64,000 bases of DNA from Streptomyces ficellus (GTDB lineage Bacteria; Actinomycetota; Actinomycetes; Streptomycetales; Streptomycetaceae). This document shows positions 8,585 through 16,548 of this stretch, one piece after another; the first letter of the stretch is position 1; every line of letters starts with the position of its first letter. The DNA is taken from the NCBI RefSeq assembly GCF_009739905.1, contig NZ_CP034279.1, positions 3,968,001 through 4,032,000 on the forward strand, in the 5' to 3' direction. The notes beneath the pieces were generated by a model, which saw nothing but the letters and a program-made list of their open reading frames with translations, had not been told where the DNA came from and searched no databases. The position numbers and the translations under genes are program-made.

Positions 8585-8828
8585 CGGCGACGTACCGGGG
8601 TGGGGCCGTGCAGGGTCGCCCCCGCAGGGGTTGGCGGCGCAGGCGCGGCTCCCTCACGCGTAACCGAAGGCCGCCGGCCCCGAGGAGGCGAGCCCGGAGG
8701 GGCCACGCCCCGCCCCCACCGTGCGTATCCGCACCGCCCACCAGGCGAACCGGGAACGGGCACCGCCCCGGTCCCGTTGTGCCCACCCGTCCCGCCCTGC
8801 GGGACGGGTGGGCACAACGGGAGGGACC
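8585..8828 (+). repeat. Dispersed 3'-intergenic repeat, copy B, with hairpin
   Basis: This fills most of the 332-base gap between two convergent genes (arfB ends 8521, flavin reductase ends 8854). About 100 bases (roughly 8604-8705) are essentially identical to copy C at 45417-45519, including CCCTCACGCGTAACCGAAGG and CCGGCCCCGAGGAGGCGAGC. A second shared block (about 8748-8795) runs into the hairpin at 8773-8821. Translations of this block are chance open frames shared by all copies and are not genes. Confidence 0.85.
8773..8821. terminator. Perfect 23-bp hairpin, probable bidirectional terminator
   Basis: The left arm 8773-8795 (CCCGTTGTGCCCACCC followed by GTCCCGC) is perfectly complementary to 8799-8821 with a three-base CCT loop. 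It lies between convergent genes, so it can terminate both. No U-tract follows, as is usual in Streptomyces. It is the tail module of the dispersed repeat. Confidence 0.75.
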
Positions 8829-8853
8829 CTCGCGGCGGGGCGCCCGCGCCCCG

Positions 8854-9417
8854 TCAGGAGAGGTGGCGGTAGTTGCCGCGGAAGTAGGTGAGTGGGGCGC
8901 CGTCCGCCGTGGGGAACGCGGCGGTGAGCACCCGGGCGATGACGAGCGTGTGGTCGCCCGCCGGCACCCGTTGTTCCGTGCGGCACTCCAGCGTCGCCAG
9001 CGCCCCGCCGACCAGCAGCGCGCCGCTCGCCTCGCCGCGTGTGGTCGGGAGGTCAGCGAAGAGGAGCCGGTCGCTGACGCGGCCCTTCATGGCGAACCGG
9101 CCGGCGACCTGCCGCTGGCCCTCCGCGAGGATGGAGACGCCCCACAGCGGCTGTTCGGCCAGGAGGTCGTCCATGCGGGAGCCCTCGCGCAGGCTCACCA
9201 GGACCAGGGGCGGGTCGAGGGACACGGACAGGAACCCCGTCGCGGTCATGCCGACGTCCTCGCCCCGCGGGCCTTCGTCGGGGTCGTGGGCCGTGACCAG
9301 CACCACACCCGCGGCCAGCCGGGACATCGCGGCCCGGAACTCGTCGTTGCTCACCCCCTCAGCATGGGGGACGGCGGGTGCGTACGAGGGGCGGGTGGTG
9401 TGGGTCGTCGGCAACAC
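8854..9417 (-). CDS. Flavin reductase-like domain protein (FMN-binding)
   Basis: A 187-residue protein of the flavin reductase/HpaC type. Visible are FRAAMSRLAAGVVLVTAHD at the N-terminus of the domain, the flavin-contact strand MTATGFLSVSLDPPLVLVSLREGS, and GDHTLVIARVL, ending TYFRGNYRHL as in typical members. It would reduce free FMN or FAD with NAD(P)H for a partner monooxygenase, but no partner is adjacent. The start is uncertain: the GTG at 9417 gives a non-conserved 21-residue leader, while an in-frame GTG at 9354 (VSNDEFRAAM) fits homologues better but has a cramped ribosome site. Confidence 0.85.
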   Translation of the reverse strand: MLPTTHTTRPSYAPAVPHAEGVSNDEFRAAMSRLAAGVVLVTAHDPDEGPRGEDVGMTATGFLSVSLDPPLVLVSLREGSRMDDLLAEQPLWGVSILAEGQRQVAGRFAMKGRVSDRLLFADLPTTRGEASGALLVGGALATLECRTEQRVPAGDHTLVIARVLTAAFPTADGAPLTYFRGNYRHLS

Positions 9418-9732
9418 ACCGGGAACGCTAGCCCGGCACCGATCGGGCCCGCATCGGGCCCGGGGACCAGCTGCCGACGGCGGCAGTCCTAGGTCCGGAC
9501 GCGGTCGTGACCCATACTGTGCGTTCAGAAGAAATCCGACCGACCGGTTACCCGCAGTTCGGCGGTAGTCTCAAACCAACATCATTGCATGTGACTTGAG
9601 TCACAGAGCACAGGTTTTGTTGACCCTGTGTACCTGAGGCGCAGCTCGCTGTGATTCAGTGGCGGTGACAGTGCAACACGAGCGCCGATGAGAACCCTGG
9701 AGTTGCTGTCGAGGTCTCGGGGAGAGCGAGCA
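9418..9732. other. 315-base promoter region upstream of cdgB
   Basis: This gap is between the divergent flavin reductase and cdgB. It contains two inverted repeats near cdgB: GTGACTTGAGTCAC at 9591-9604, and CACAGG/CCTGTG arms at 9609-9630. The 9500-9600 part is visibly more AT-rich than the flanks. No gene is seen here. Confidence 0.5.
9591..9604. promoter_or_regulatory. Palindrome in the cdgB promoter, candidate BldD-type operator
   Basis: GTGACT and AGTCAC arms flank TG. S. coelicolor cdgB is a known BldD target, and BldD sites are built of TnAC/GTnA half-sites. The spacing here is one base shorter than the consensus as I remember it, so assignment to BldD is tentative. It sits about 130 bases before the chosen start. 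Confidence 0.35.
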
Positions 9733-11427
9733 ATGGAGACCGAGTCGGAGCCGTACGTCCGTCTTGCGACCCTGCGGCAGCTGCATCAGGTCGTCGCCAA
9801 CCTCAACACGGCCCGCAGCCTGGCCGACACGCTGCAGACCGTCGCCGACGGCATCATCGCCGGTCTCGGGTACGAGCTGGCCTGTGTGAACCTCGTACGC
9901 CCCGACGGTGACCTGGTCGTCGCCGCCTTCGCCGGCAGCCCGGCGGCCGAGGCGCTGATCACCGGCCGGGTCGGCTCCCGCGCCTCCTGGGAGCGGCGCC
10001 TGAGCATGGGCGAGGCGTGGGGCGAGCTGCGCTTCATACCGCACACCGAGGGCTGGGTCCTGATCGAGGACGACGTGCCGCAGTGGCACACCGACGGCCC
10101 CGAGCCCCGCTTCGAGGACGAGTGGCACCCCCGCGACCGCCTCTACGCCCCCATGTACGCCTCCGGCAGCGGCCGTGAGCTGCTCGGCGTCATCTCGGTC
10201 GACCGGCCGCGCAACGGCCGCCGCCCCGGCCCCTGGGGCCAGGAGGCGCTCCAGATGTACGCCTCGCAGGCCGCGATCGCGATCAGCAACGCCCGCCTGC
10301 GGGCCAACATGCAGCGTGCCCTGGTGCGCCTGGAGCGGGAGCAGCAGGCGCTGCGCGCCAGCGAGGAGTCGTTCCGCCAGGCCTTCGAGTACGCGCCGTC
10401 GGGCATGGCGATCGCCGAGATGGGCGGCGACCAGCACGGCCGGCTGCTGCGCGCCAACGACGCCCTGTGCCGGCTGCTGGGCCGGCCGTCGTCCGTGATG
10501 CGCCGGTACTCCTTCGCCGACCTGGTCCACCCGGAGGACATCGGCACCCTGCTGCGCACGTCGGCCGAGGGCGGCCGGGCGGAGCTGCGGCTGGCCCGCC
10601 GGGACGGCACGTACGTATGGGTGTCGCTGCGGAACTCGGTGGTCGCGGACACCGCCGACGGGCCGCGTTTCCTGCTCACGCACGTCGAGGACATCGAGGA
10701 GCGCAAGCGCCATGAGCTCCAGCTCGCCCACCGTGCCTCGCACGACGCGCTGACCGGTCTGCCCAACAGCGCCGAGCTGCGCGCCCGGCTCAGCTCCCGG
10801 CTGTGCTCCAGACCGCACGCGGTGCGGTCGACGGCGGGGCCGGCCGACGGCGACGGCTACGCGGGCGGCGTCGCCGACAGCTACGCGGACAGTTACGACA
10901 GTGGTGACTACGAGTACGGGGAGCACGCCTACCGCGGTGACGGCTTCGACTTCGCCGCCCGCGCGGAGGGCGGCGCGTACGACCACCATGTGCACGCGGT
11001 GGCGCCCGACGACGAGGTCGACGACGGGACGAAGGGCCTGGCGGTCCTCTTCTGCGACCTGGACGGCTTCAAGTCGATCAACGACCGGTTCGGGCACCAC
11101 ACGGGTGACGCGGTTCTCATCGAGGTGGCCCGCCGGCTGACCGCAGGGGTGCGGGACGGGGACACGGTCGCCCGGCTCGGGGGTGACGAGTTCGTGGTGC
11201 TGGCTGACGGGCTCGGCGCGGCGGACGCCGCCGACCTGGCCGTACGCCTGCGCAACGCGATCATTCCGCCGATCCGGGTGGATGGGCGCGCGGTGCGGGT
11301 AGGGGCCAGTTTCGGCATCGGCTGGGCGGAGTGCGGAATGTCCGTCGAAGAGGTGCTGAACTCCGCTGACCAGCGGATGTACATCGAGAAGCGTTCTCGC
11401 GCCAAGGTTCACCGCCGGGCGGGGTGA
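9733..11427 (+). CDS. cdgB: Diguanylate cyclase CdgB (GAF-PAS-GGDEF)
   Basis: A 564-residue c-di-GMP synthase. Order: a GAF domain (about 15-190), a short coiled linker (NMQRALVRLEREQQALRASEES), a PAS/PAC domain (about 208-325, ending EDIEERKRHELQL), then the GGDEF domain with GGDEF at 483-487. An RxxD inhibitory site (RDGD) lies five residues before GGDEF, so product inhibition is expected. DALTGLPN and DLDGFKSIND are intact. An Asp/Tyr/Gly-rich insert (about 358-434) separates the DALTGLPN helix from the core. CdgB of S. coelicolor is a BldD-controlled diguanylate cyclase affecting development. The ATG at 9733 is preferred to 9688 because GGGGAGAG sits 8 bases upstream. Confidence 0.93.
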   Translation: METESEPYVRLATLRQLHQVVANLNTARSLADTLQTVADGIIAGLGYELACVNLVRPDGDLVVAAFAGSPAAEALITGRVGSRASWERRLSMGEAWGELRFIPHTEGWVLIEDDVPQWHTDGPEPRFEDEWHPRDRLYAPMYASGSGRELLGVISVDRPRNGRRPGPWGQEALQMYASQAAIAISNARLRANMQRALVRLEREQQALRASEESFRQAFEYAPSGMAIAEMGGDQHGRLLRANDALCRLLGRPSSVMRRYSFADLVHPEDIGTLLRTSAEGGRAELRLARRDGTYVWVSLRNSVVADTADGPRFLLTHVEDIEERKRHELQLAHRASHDALTGLPNSAELRARLSSRLCSRPHAVRSTAGPADGDGYAGGVADSYADSYDSGDYEYGEHAYRGDGFDFAARAEGGAYDHHVHAVAPDDEVDDGTKGLAVLFCDLDGFKSINDRFGHHTGDAVLIEVARRLTAGVRDGDTVARLGGDEFVVLADGLGAADAADLAVRLRNAIIPPIRVDGRAVRVGASFGIGWAECGMSVEEVLNSADQRMYIEKRSRAKVHRRAG

Positions 11428-11492
11428 GCCGTTCGGGGTAGGCTCGCCCGGGTCGGTGACCGCTGGCGAGCACGGAAATGGAGTGACCAGGG

Positions 11493-12464
11493 ATGGCTGC
11501 CGGTAACAACGGCGCGAGCACGCCCGAGGACGACGATCCGTTCGGCTACCTCTACGCGGACGGACAGACGGCGGGTGCGCAGGCGCCGCGTCAGGGCGGC
11601 GGCTACGGCTACCCGGGTCCGGCCGCTCAGCCCGGGGTGCCCAGAACGTCGTACAACCAGGTCAGGGCCGTGGGCGAGCGGCAGTACGGCGGCGGTGGCC
11701 AGGTGCCGCCGCAGGCGCAGTACCAGCAGCAGTACGCCCAGCCCAGCCCGCAGTACGCGGCTCCCGAGACCTATCCGGGCGGTGGCGGTGACCGTACCCG
11801 CCCGGTGCCCCAGGTCCAGCCCGCGCGCGGCGGCGGGCGGGGCGGTGGCCCGAACACCAAGGGCCTGCTCATCGGCGCGATCGCGGTCGTCCTGGTGGTG
11901 GTGATCGGTATCACGGTCGCCGTGCTGACGAACGGCAAGGGCGACGGCAAGGGCGACAAGGCGAACCCGACGGCGCCGGCCTCCCAGGTCCAGGAGACGC
12001 CGAGCCCGGACGCCTCGAAGGGCGAGGACGAGAAGCCGGTCGAGCTGCCCCGGCAGGACGCGGCGACGCTCCAGCTCGGCGGCCCGGCGGCGCTGGGCAA
12101 GGACGTCAAGGGCGCCAAGGGCGCCGACGGCGCGTACGTCATGTTCAACGGTGTCGGCGGCTCGGCGAGCTGGACGGTCGACGTCCCGAAGGACGGCCAG
12201 TACACGCTGTTCCTCAGCTACAGCGTGCCGGGCAAGGACGCCAACGCGTCCCTGTCCGTCAACGGCGAGGCGCCGCGCAACATCCGTATGAAGAACTTCG
12301 CGCACGCGGCCGAGGGCGACTGGGAGAAGGGGTGGACGTACACCTACTCCTACGCCGAGCTGAAGAAGGGCACGAACACGATGAAGATGTCGTGCGAGCC
12401 GAGCAATCAGTGTGAGGCGTACCTCGACCAGGTCTGGCTCAAGGAGGGCCAGGTCAAGGGCTGA
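11493..12464 (+). CDS. Membrane-anchored protein with C-terminal carbohydrate-binding-like (CBM35/6) domain
   Basis: A 323-residue protein. Residues 1-120 are a Gly/Gln/Tyr/Pro-rich disordered cytosolic region with QYQQQYAQPSPQYA-like repeats. One membrane helix follows (about 124-145, GLLIGAIAVVLVVVIGITVA), then an acidic Lys/Pro linker, then an extracellular beta-sandwich (about 190-320). The last domain shows YVMFNGVGGSASWTVDVPKDG, YTLFLSYSV and CEAYLDQVWL, which resemble the CBM35/CBM6 fold. It probably binds cell-wall or secreted glycan. It starts 65 bases after cdgB on the same strand, so it may be co-transcribed, and overlaps the convergent aldolase gene by 11 bases. Confidence 0.8.
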   Translation: MAAGNNGASTPEDDDPFGYLYADGQTAGAQAPRQGGGYGYPGPAAQPGVPRTSYNQVRAVGERQYGGGGQVPPQAQYQQQYAQPSPQYAAPETYPGGGGDRTRPVPQVQPARGGGRGGGPNTKGLLIGAIAVVLVVVIGITVAVLTNGKGDGKGDKANPTAPASQVQETPSPDASKGEDEKPVELPRQDAATLQLGGPAALGKDVKGAKGADGAYVMFNGVGGSASWTVDVPKDGQYTLFLSYSVPGKDANASLSVNGEAPRNIRMKNFAHAAEGDWEKGWTYTYSYAELKKGTNTMKMSCEPSNQCEAYLDQVWLKEGQVKG

Positions 12465-13305
12465 CCACCGTCAGGAAGTGCGCCACCGTCCCCGCCATCG
12501 CCTCGCGAGCGGGGACGAGGTATTTCCGGGGGTCGACCACGTCGGGGTGGGCGGCCAGGTGGTCGCGCACCGCGCCGGTGAAGGCGGTGTTCAGGGCCGT
12601 ACCGATGTTGATCTTCGTCATGCCGGCGGCGATCGCGGCGCGCAGTTCGTCGTCGGGGACGCCCGAGGAGCCGTGCAGGACCAGCGGGACGGGCACGGCG
12701 TCGCGCAGGGCGGTGATCAGGGTGTGGTCCAGGGTCGCCGTGCGGCGGGTCATCGCGTGGGTGGAGCCGACCGCGACGGCGAGGGCGTCGACGCCGGTGT
12801 CCGCGACGTACGCGGCGGCCTCCGCCGGGTCGGTGCGGACGCCGGGGGTGTGGGCGTCGAGCGGGGGCTCGCCGTCCTTGCCGCCGACCCGGCCCAGCTC
12901 GGCCTCGACCCAGATGCCCCGTTCGTGGCCCCAGCGCACCGCCTCGGCGGTCGCCTTGACGTTGTCGCCGTAGTTCAGCTTCGACGCGTCGAACATCACG
13001 GAGCTGAAGCCCTCGGTGTGCGCGGTGCGCAGCAGGTCCGGGGAGACGACGTGGTCCAGGTGCAGGCCGAGGGGTGCGGAGGACGCGCGGGCGACGGCCG
13101 CCGCGGCGGCGGCGACGGCGGACAGGTCGCCGCCGTGGAACTTCACGGCGTTCTCGGAGATCTGGAGGATCGCGGGCCGCCCCACCCGTTCGGCGCCGGC
13201 CGCGATCGCCTCGGCGTGCTCCAGGGTGATGACGTTGAACGCGGCGACGGCGCCGTCCGCGGACCTGACCCGGGCGATGAGTTCACCGGTGGGGACGAGG
13301 GGCAT
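12454..13305 (-). CDS. Class II fructose/tagatose-bisphosphate aldolase (GatY/AgaY/FbaA-like)
   Basis: A 283-residue zinc aldolase. HLDH at 82-85 carries the metal-binding His/Asp, VEAELGRVGG follows, and HGSSGVPD plus GTALNTAF form the phosphate-binding region. Its length is that of GatY/AgaY/KbaY (about 285) rather than the 340-residue Streptomyces glycolytic enzyme. It would split tagatose- or fructose-1,6-bisphosphate into triose phosphates. The ATG at 13305 follows GGAGG; the preceding kinase gene ends 15 bases upstream, so kinase and aldolase form one operon. With nagA, a ROK kinase and a SIS isomerase nearby, an amino-sugar (galactosamine-like) pathway is plausible; substrate choice cannot be read from sequence alone. 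Confidence 0.88.
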   Translation of the reverse strand: MPLVPTGELIARVRSADGAVAAFNVITLEHAEAIAAGAERVGRPAILQISENAVKFHGGDLSAVAAAAAAVARASSAPLGLHLDHVVSPDLLRTAHTEGFSSVMFDASKLNYGDNVKATAEAVRWGHERGIWVEAELGRVGGKDGEPPLDAHTPGVRTDPAEAAAYVADTGVDALAVAVGSTHAMTRRTATLDHTLITALRDAVPVPLVLHGSSGVPDDELRAAIAAGMTKINIGTALNTAFTGAVRDHLAAHPDVVDPRKYLVPAREAMAGTVAHFLTVVSP

Positions 13306-13319
13306 GTGCGGTACCTCCA

Positions 13320-14246
13320 TCAAGCGGCCGTGGCGTGCTCCGTCACTGTGATCCGGGACAGCAGTTCCCGGTACGTCGCCATGTCGAACTCGCCCGCCGC
13401 CGGGGCCAGCACCGTCGCCGCCGAAAGGGCGGTCGCCCGGGCGAGCCGGTCCGGCCACGCCGCGCCCTCGACGAGGCCGGACAGCAGGCCGGCGACGGCC
13501 GAGTCGCCCGCGCCGGTCGGGTTGCCCCGTACGGGTTCGGGCGGGGCGGCGCGCCAGGTGCCGTCCGGGGTGACCGCCAGCAGTCCGTCCGGGCCGAGCG
13601 AGGCGACCACGGCGTGGGCGCCGCGGCGGCGGGCGTCCCGCGTGGCGCGCAGCGGTTCGCGGGCGCCGGTGAGCCGGGCCAGCTCGTCCGCGTTGGGTTT
13701 GACCAGGTCGGGGCGGGCGGCGATGCCCCGGCGCAGCGGTTCGCCGCTGGTGTCCAGGACGACGGGGACGGAGGCGGCGCGGGCGCGGCGCACGAGGTCG
13801 GCGTACGCCCCGACGTGGATGCCGGGCGGCAGGCTGCCGCACAGGGCGACGGCGTCGGCGTCCCGTACCAGTTCCTCGTAGGCGGTGAGGAAGGCCGACC
13901 ACTCGTCGGGGCCGACGGTGGGGCCCGGTTCGTTGAGCTGAGTGGTGTCGCCGGTCGCCGCGTCGGCGACGGCGACGGTGCGGCGCGTGGTGCCGGCGAC
14001 CGGGACGAGCGCGTCCCGTACGGGCAGCGGGGCGAGCAGGTCGCGCAGGACGCCGCCGGTGGTGCCGCCCGCGAAGCCGGTGACCACGGTGTCGTGGCCG
14101 AGGGCGGCGAGGACGCGGGCGACGTTGACGCCCTTGCCGCCGGGGCGCTCGATGACGTCGGTGACGCGGTGCGTGGTGTGCGGGGTGAGGGCGTCGACCT
14201 GGTACGTGATGTCGAGCGCGGTGTTGAGCGTGACCGTCAGGATCAC
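13320..14246 (-). CDS. 1-phosphofructokinase / tagatose-6-phosphate kinase (PfkB family)
   Basis: A 308-residue PfkB/ribokinase-family sugar-phosphate kinase. It starts VILTVTLNTALD as in LacC/FruK, and has GGKGVNVARVLAALG (substrate binding) and NPTGAGDSAVAGLL (anion hole and catalytic Asp). It adds the second phosphate before aldol cleavage by the product of the next gene. The GTG at 14246 is chosen because it reproduces the family N-terminus and has a GGGGG stretch upstream; the longer frame to 14384 adds a non-family Cys-rich leader. The 118-base gap to nagA has its own promoter potential, so this pair is probably separate from nagKA. Confidence 0.87.
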   Translation of the reverse strand: MILTVTLNTALDITYQVDALTPHTTHRVTDVIERPGGKGVNVARVLAALGHDTVVTGFAGGTTGGVLRDLLAPLPVRDALVPVAGTTRRTVAVADAATGDTTQLNEPGPTVGPDEWSAFLTAYEELVRDADAVALCGSLPPGIHVGAYADLVRRARAASVPVVLDTSGEPLRRGIAARPDLVKPNADELARLTGAREPLRATRDARRRGAHAVVASLGPDGLLAVTPDGTWRAAPPEPVRGNPTGAGDSAVAGLLSGLVEGAAWPDRLARATALSAATVLAPAAGEFDMATYRELLSRITVTEHATAA

Positions 14247-14364
14247 CCGTGACACCCCCGCGAAGGTATGCGCTAGCTTCCGTTTCCGGGGTCTGATCAT
14301 GCCAAACCGGAGGCGGTTGGCCCAGTCCCCCTGGCCCACCGCCTTGCAGTAATTCGAGCAACAA

Positions 14365-15510
14365 TCAGCCCAGTTGGGGCTCAATCACCCATTCGCCCCG
14401 GCGCATGACGCCCACGAGGGTGAACTCGGCGTCCAGCACCACCAGATCGGCGTACTTGCCGGGTTCGAGGGAGCCGACCTCGTCGTACACGCCGAGCAGC
14501 TTCGCCGGGTTGGCGGACACCGCGCGGACGATCGACTCGACGGGCAGCCGGTCGATGGTCGCCGCCCGCTTGAACGCGGTGTCGAGCGTGAGTGTGGAGC
14601 CCGCGATCGAGCCGCCCTCCGCCAGCCGGGCGACGCCTTCGCGCACCTCCACCTCGAGCGGGCCGAGGTGGTAGACGCCGTCGCCGAAGCCCGCGGCGTC
14701 CATCGCGTCCGTGATGAACGCGACCCGGTCCGGGCCGGCGTGACGGAACGCCAGCTCCAGGGCGGCCGGGTGCAGGTGCGTACCGTCGTTGATCAGCTCG
14801 ACGGTGACCCGCTCGTCCTCCAGCAGGGCGGCGATCGGGCCGGGCGCGCGGTGGCCGAGGGCGGGCATCGCGTTGTAGAGGTGCGTGGCCACGGTGGCGC
14901 CCGCCTCGATCGCCTCGGCCGTCTGCTCGTACGTGGCGTCCGTGTGCCCGATCGCGGCGATCACCCCGTGCTCGGCCAGCAGGCGTACGGAGTCGATGCC
15001 GCCGGGCAGTTCGGTGGCGAGGGTGACCATGCGGGCGTGGCCGCGCGCGGCGTCGACCAGCTTGCGCACCTCGGCCGGGTCGGGGTCGCGCAGCAGCGCC
15101 TCGCTGTGGGCGCCCTTGCGGCACGGGGAGATGAACGGCCCCTCGAAGTGGATGCCCGCGATGTCGCCCTGCTCGGCCAGCTCGGACAGCTCCCCGGCGC
15201 GGTGCGCGAGGAAGTCCATGTCGCCGGTGACGGTGGAGGCGACGGTGGTGGTGGTGCCGTGCAGCCGGTGCGTGTGGACGCCCTTCAGGACCTCCTCGAC
15301 GGTGCCGGACGTGAAGGACGCGCCGCCGCCGCCGTGGTTGTGCATGTCGACGAACCCGGGCACGATCCAGTGTCCGGAGAGGTCGACGGCCGGGGCGTCC
15401 GCCGGGGCGTGGCCCGAGATGCGGCCGTCTGCGACGATCACCCGCCCGTTGTCCACGGTCCCGGTCGGCAGCACCACGCGGGCGCCGGCGAGAACCTTGT
15501 GATCGGCCAT
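14365..15510 (-). CDS. nagA: N-acetylglucosamine-6-phosphate deacetylase
   Basis: A 381-residue amidohydrolase of standard NagA length. Metal and catalytic residues are visible: HNH at 57-59, the Glu of HFEGPFISP, the His of GHTDAT, the His of ATHLYNAM, and the catalytic Asp of FITDAMDAAG. It converts GlcNAc-6-P (or GalNAc-6-P) to the amino-sugar phosphate plus acetate. Its ATG shares one base with the stop of the ROK kinase (TGATG), so the two are translationally coupled as nagKA, controlled by the dre site at 16473-16490. Confidence 0.93.
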   Translation of the reverse strand: MADHKVLAGARVVLPTGTVDNGRVIVADGRISGHAPADAPAVDLSGHWIVPGFVDMHNHGGGGASFTSGTVEEVLKGVHTHRLHGTTTTVASTVTGDMDFLAHRAGELSELAEQGDIAGIHFEGPFISPCRKGAHSEALLRDPDPAEVRKLVDAARGHARMVTLATELPGGIDSVRLLAEHGVIAAIGHTDATYEQTAEAIEAGATVATHLYNAMPALGHRAPGPIAALLEDERVTVELINDGTHLHPAALELAFRHAGPDRVAFITDAMDAAGFGDGVYHLGPLEVEVREGVARLAEGGSIAGSTLTLDTAFKRAATIDRLPVESIVRAVSANPAKLLGVYDEVGSLEPGKYADLVVLDAEFTLVGVMRRGEWVIEPQLG

Positions 15511-16445
15511 CAGGCGGATACCTCCGAACTGGCGAGTAGGTCCCAGGCGAGCAGGCCCGCGCCCAGGCATCCGGCGGTGTCCCCGAGGGCCGCCGGCACG
15601 ATGGCGGGCAGCTTCTGGAACGTCACGCGCTCCTCGACGGCCGCCCTCAGGGGTGTGAACAACGTTTCCCCCGCCTCGGCGAGACCGCCACCGATGATGA
15701 GCGTGCGGGGGTCCAGCAGGGTGAGCGCGGTGACCAGGCCGTCGGCGAGCGCGTCGACCGCGTCCCGCCACACCGCCGCGGCCCGCGCGTCGCCCGACTC
15801 GACGGCCTTGGCGCAGTCCGCCGCGTCCGCCTCCGGGTCGCCGCTGGCCGCCGCCCACGCCCGGGACACTGCCGAGGCGGAGGCGAGCGTCTCCAGGCAG
15901 CCGCGCTGGCCGCAGCCGCAGGCGGGCCCGCCGGGGCGGACCACGATGTGCCCGATCTCGCCGGCGTACCCGTGCGCGCCCGCCTCGATGGCGCCGCCGA
16001 TGCCGATGGCGCCCGCGATGCCGGTGCCCAGCGGTACGAACAGGAACCGGTCGGCGCCCCGTCCGGCGCCCACCCGGCCCTCGGCGAGCCCGCCGGTGCG
16101 GACGTCGTGCCCGAGGGCGACGGGCAGGCCGCCGAGCCGCCGCGTGAGCAGGGCGCGCAGCGGGACGTCGCGCCAGCCGAGGTTCGCCGCGTAGACCGCG
16201 ACGCCCCGGTCCGGGTCGACGATGCCGGGCACGGCCACCCCGGCGGCGACGGCCGCCGTGCCGTACCGCTCGCGGCCGTGGGCGTACAGCTCGGCGGCGA
16301 AGCCGAGGATGCCCTCGACGACCGCGTCGGCGCCCCGCTCGCGGCCGGTCGCCCGGCGCGCCTCGTACAGCAGGGTGCCGTCGGCTCCGACCAGGGCGGC
16401 CTTCATCCCGGTGCCGCCCACATCGAGGGCGATGACGTGTCTCAC
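15510..16445 (-). CDS. nagK: ROK-family sugar kinase, N-acetylglucosamine kinase-like
   Basis: A 311-residue ROK kinase without a DNA-binding domain, so an enzyme rather than a repressor. The N-terminal phosphate loop is DVGGTGMKAAL, the substrate region includes GHDV, and the zinc-binding ROK signature CGCGQRGCLE lies at about 176-185, preceded by GEIGHIVV. It probably phosphorylates GlcNAc or a related hexosamine released in the cytosol. It starts at a GTG 28 bases from a DasR-like operator and is fused by stop/start overlap to nagA. This arrangement corresponds to the known nagKA operon of S. coelicolor. Confidence 0.9.
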   Translation of the reverse strand: MRHVIALDVGGTGMKAALVGADGTLLYEARRATGRERGADAVVEGILGFAAELYAHGRERYGTAAVAAGVAVPGIVDPDRGVAVYAANLGWRDVPLRALLTRRLGGLPVALGHDVRTGGLAEGRVGAGRGADRFLFVPLGTGIAGAIGIGGAIEAGAHGYAGEIGHIVVRPGGPACGCGQRGCLETLASASAVSRAWAAASGDPEADAADCAKAVESGDARAAAVWRDAVDALADGLVTALTLLDPRTLIIGGGLAEAGETLFTPLRAAVEERVTFQKLPAIVPAALGDTAGCLGAGLLAWDLLASSEVSA

Positions 16446-16472
16446 GGAAACAGTGTCGCTCGTGAACCCGTG

Positions 16473-16490
16473 AAAGGTCTAGTCCACTTT
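16473..16490. promoter_or_regulatory. dre site (DasR operator) of nagKA
   Basis: AAAGGTCTAGTCCACT matches the 16-base dre consensus A(C/G)TGGTCTAGACCA(C/G)T at 13 positions, with the GGTCTAG-CCAC core intact. It lies 28 bases before the nagK start. DasR is the GntR-type GlcNAc repressor of Streptomyces and nagKA is an established target. Confidence 0.85.
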
Positions 16491-16548
16491 CGTGGATTGT
16501 TGCCACGGCATACAAATGACCCCGGGGCTACGGACGCGCCAGGACGCG

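Noticed and set aside
8445..8872. Arg/Pro-rich open frames in the repeat of copy B (and equivalents at 45400-45675 and 1620-1860)
   Set aside because: The same frames recur in each repeat copy; they reflect the repeat, not genes.
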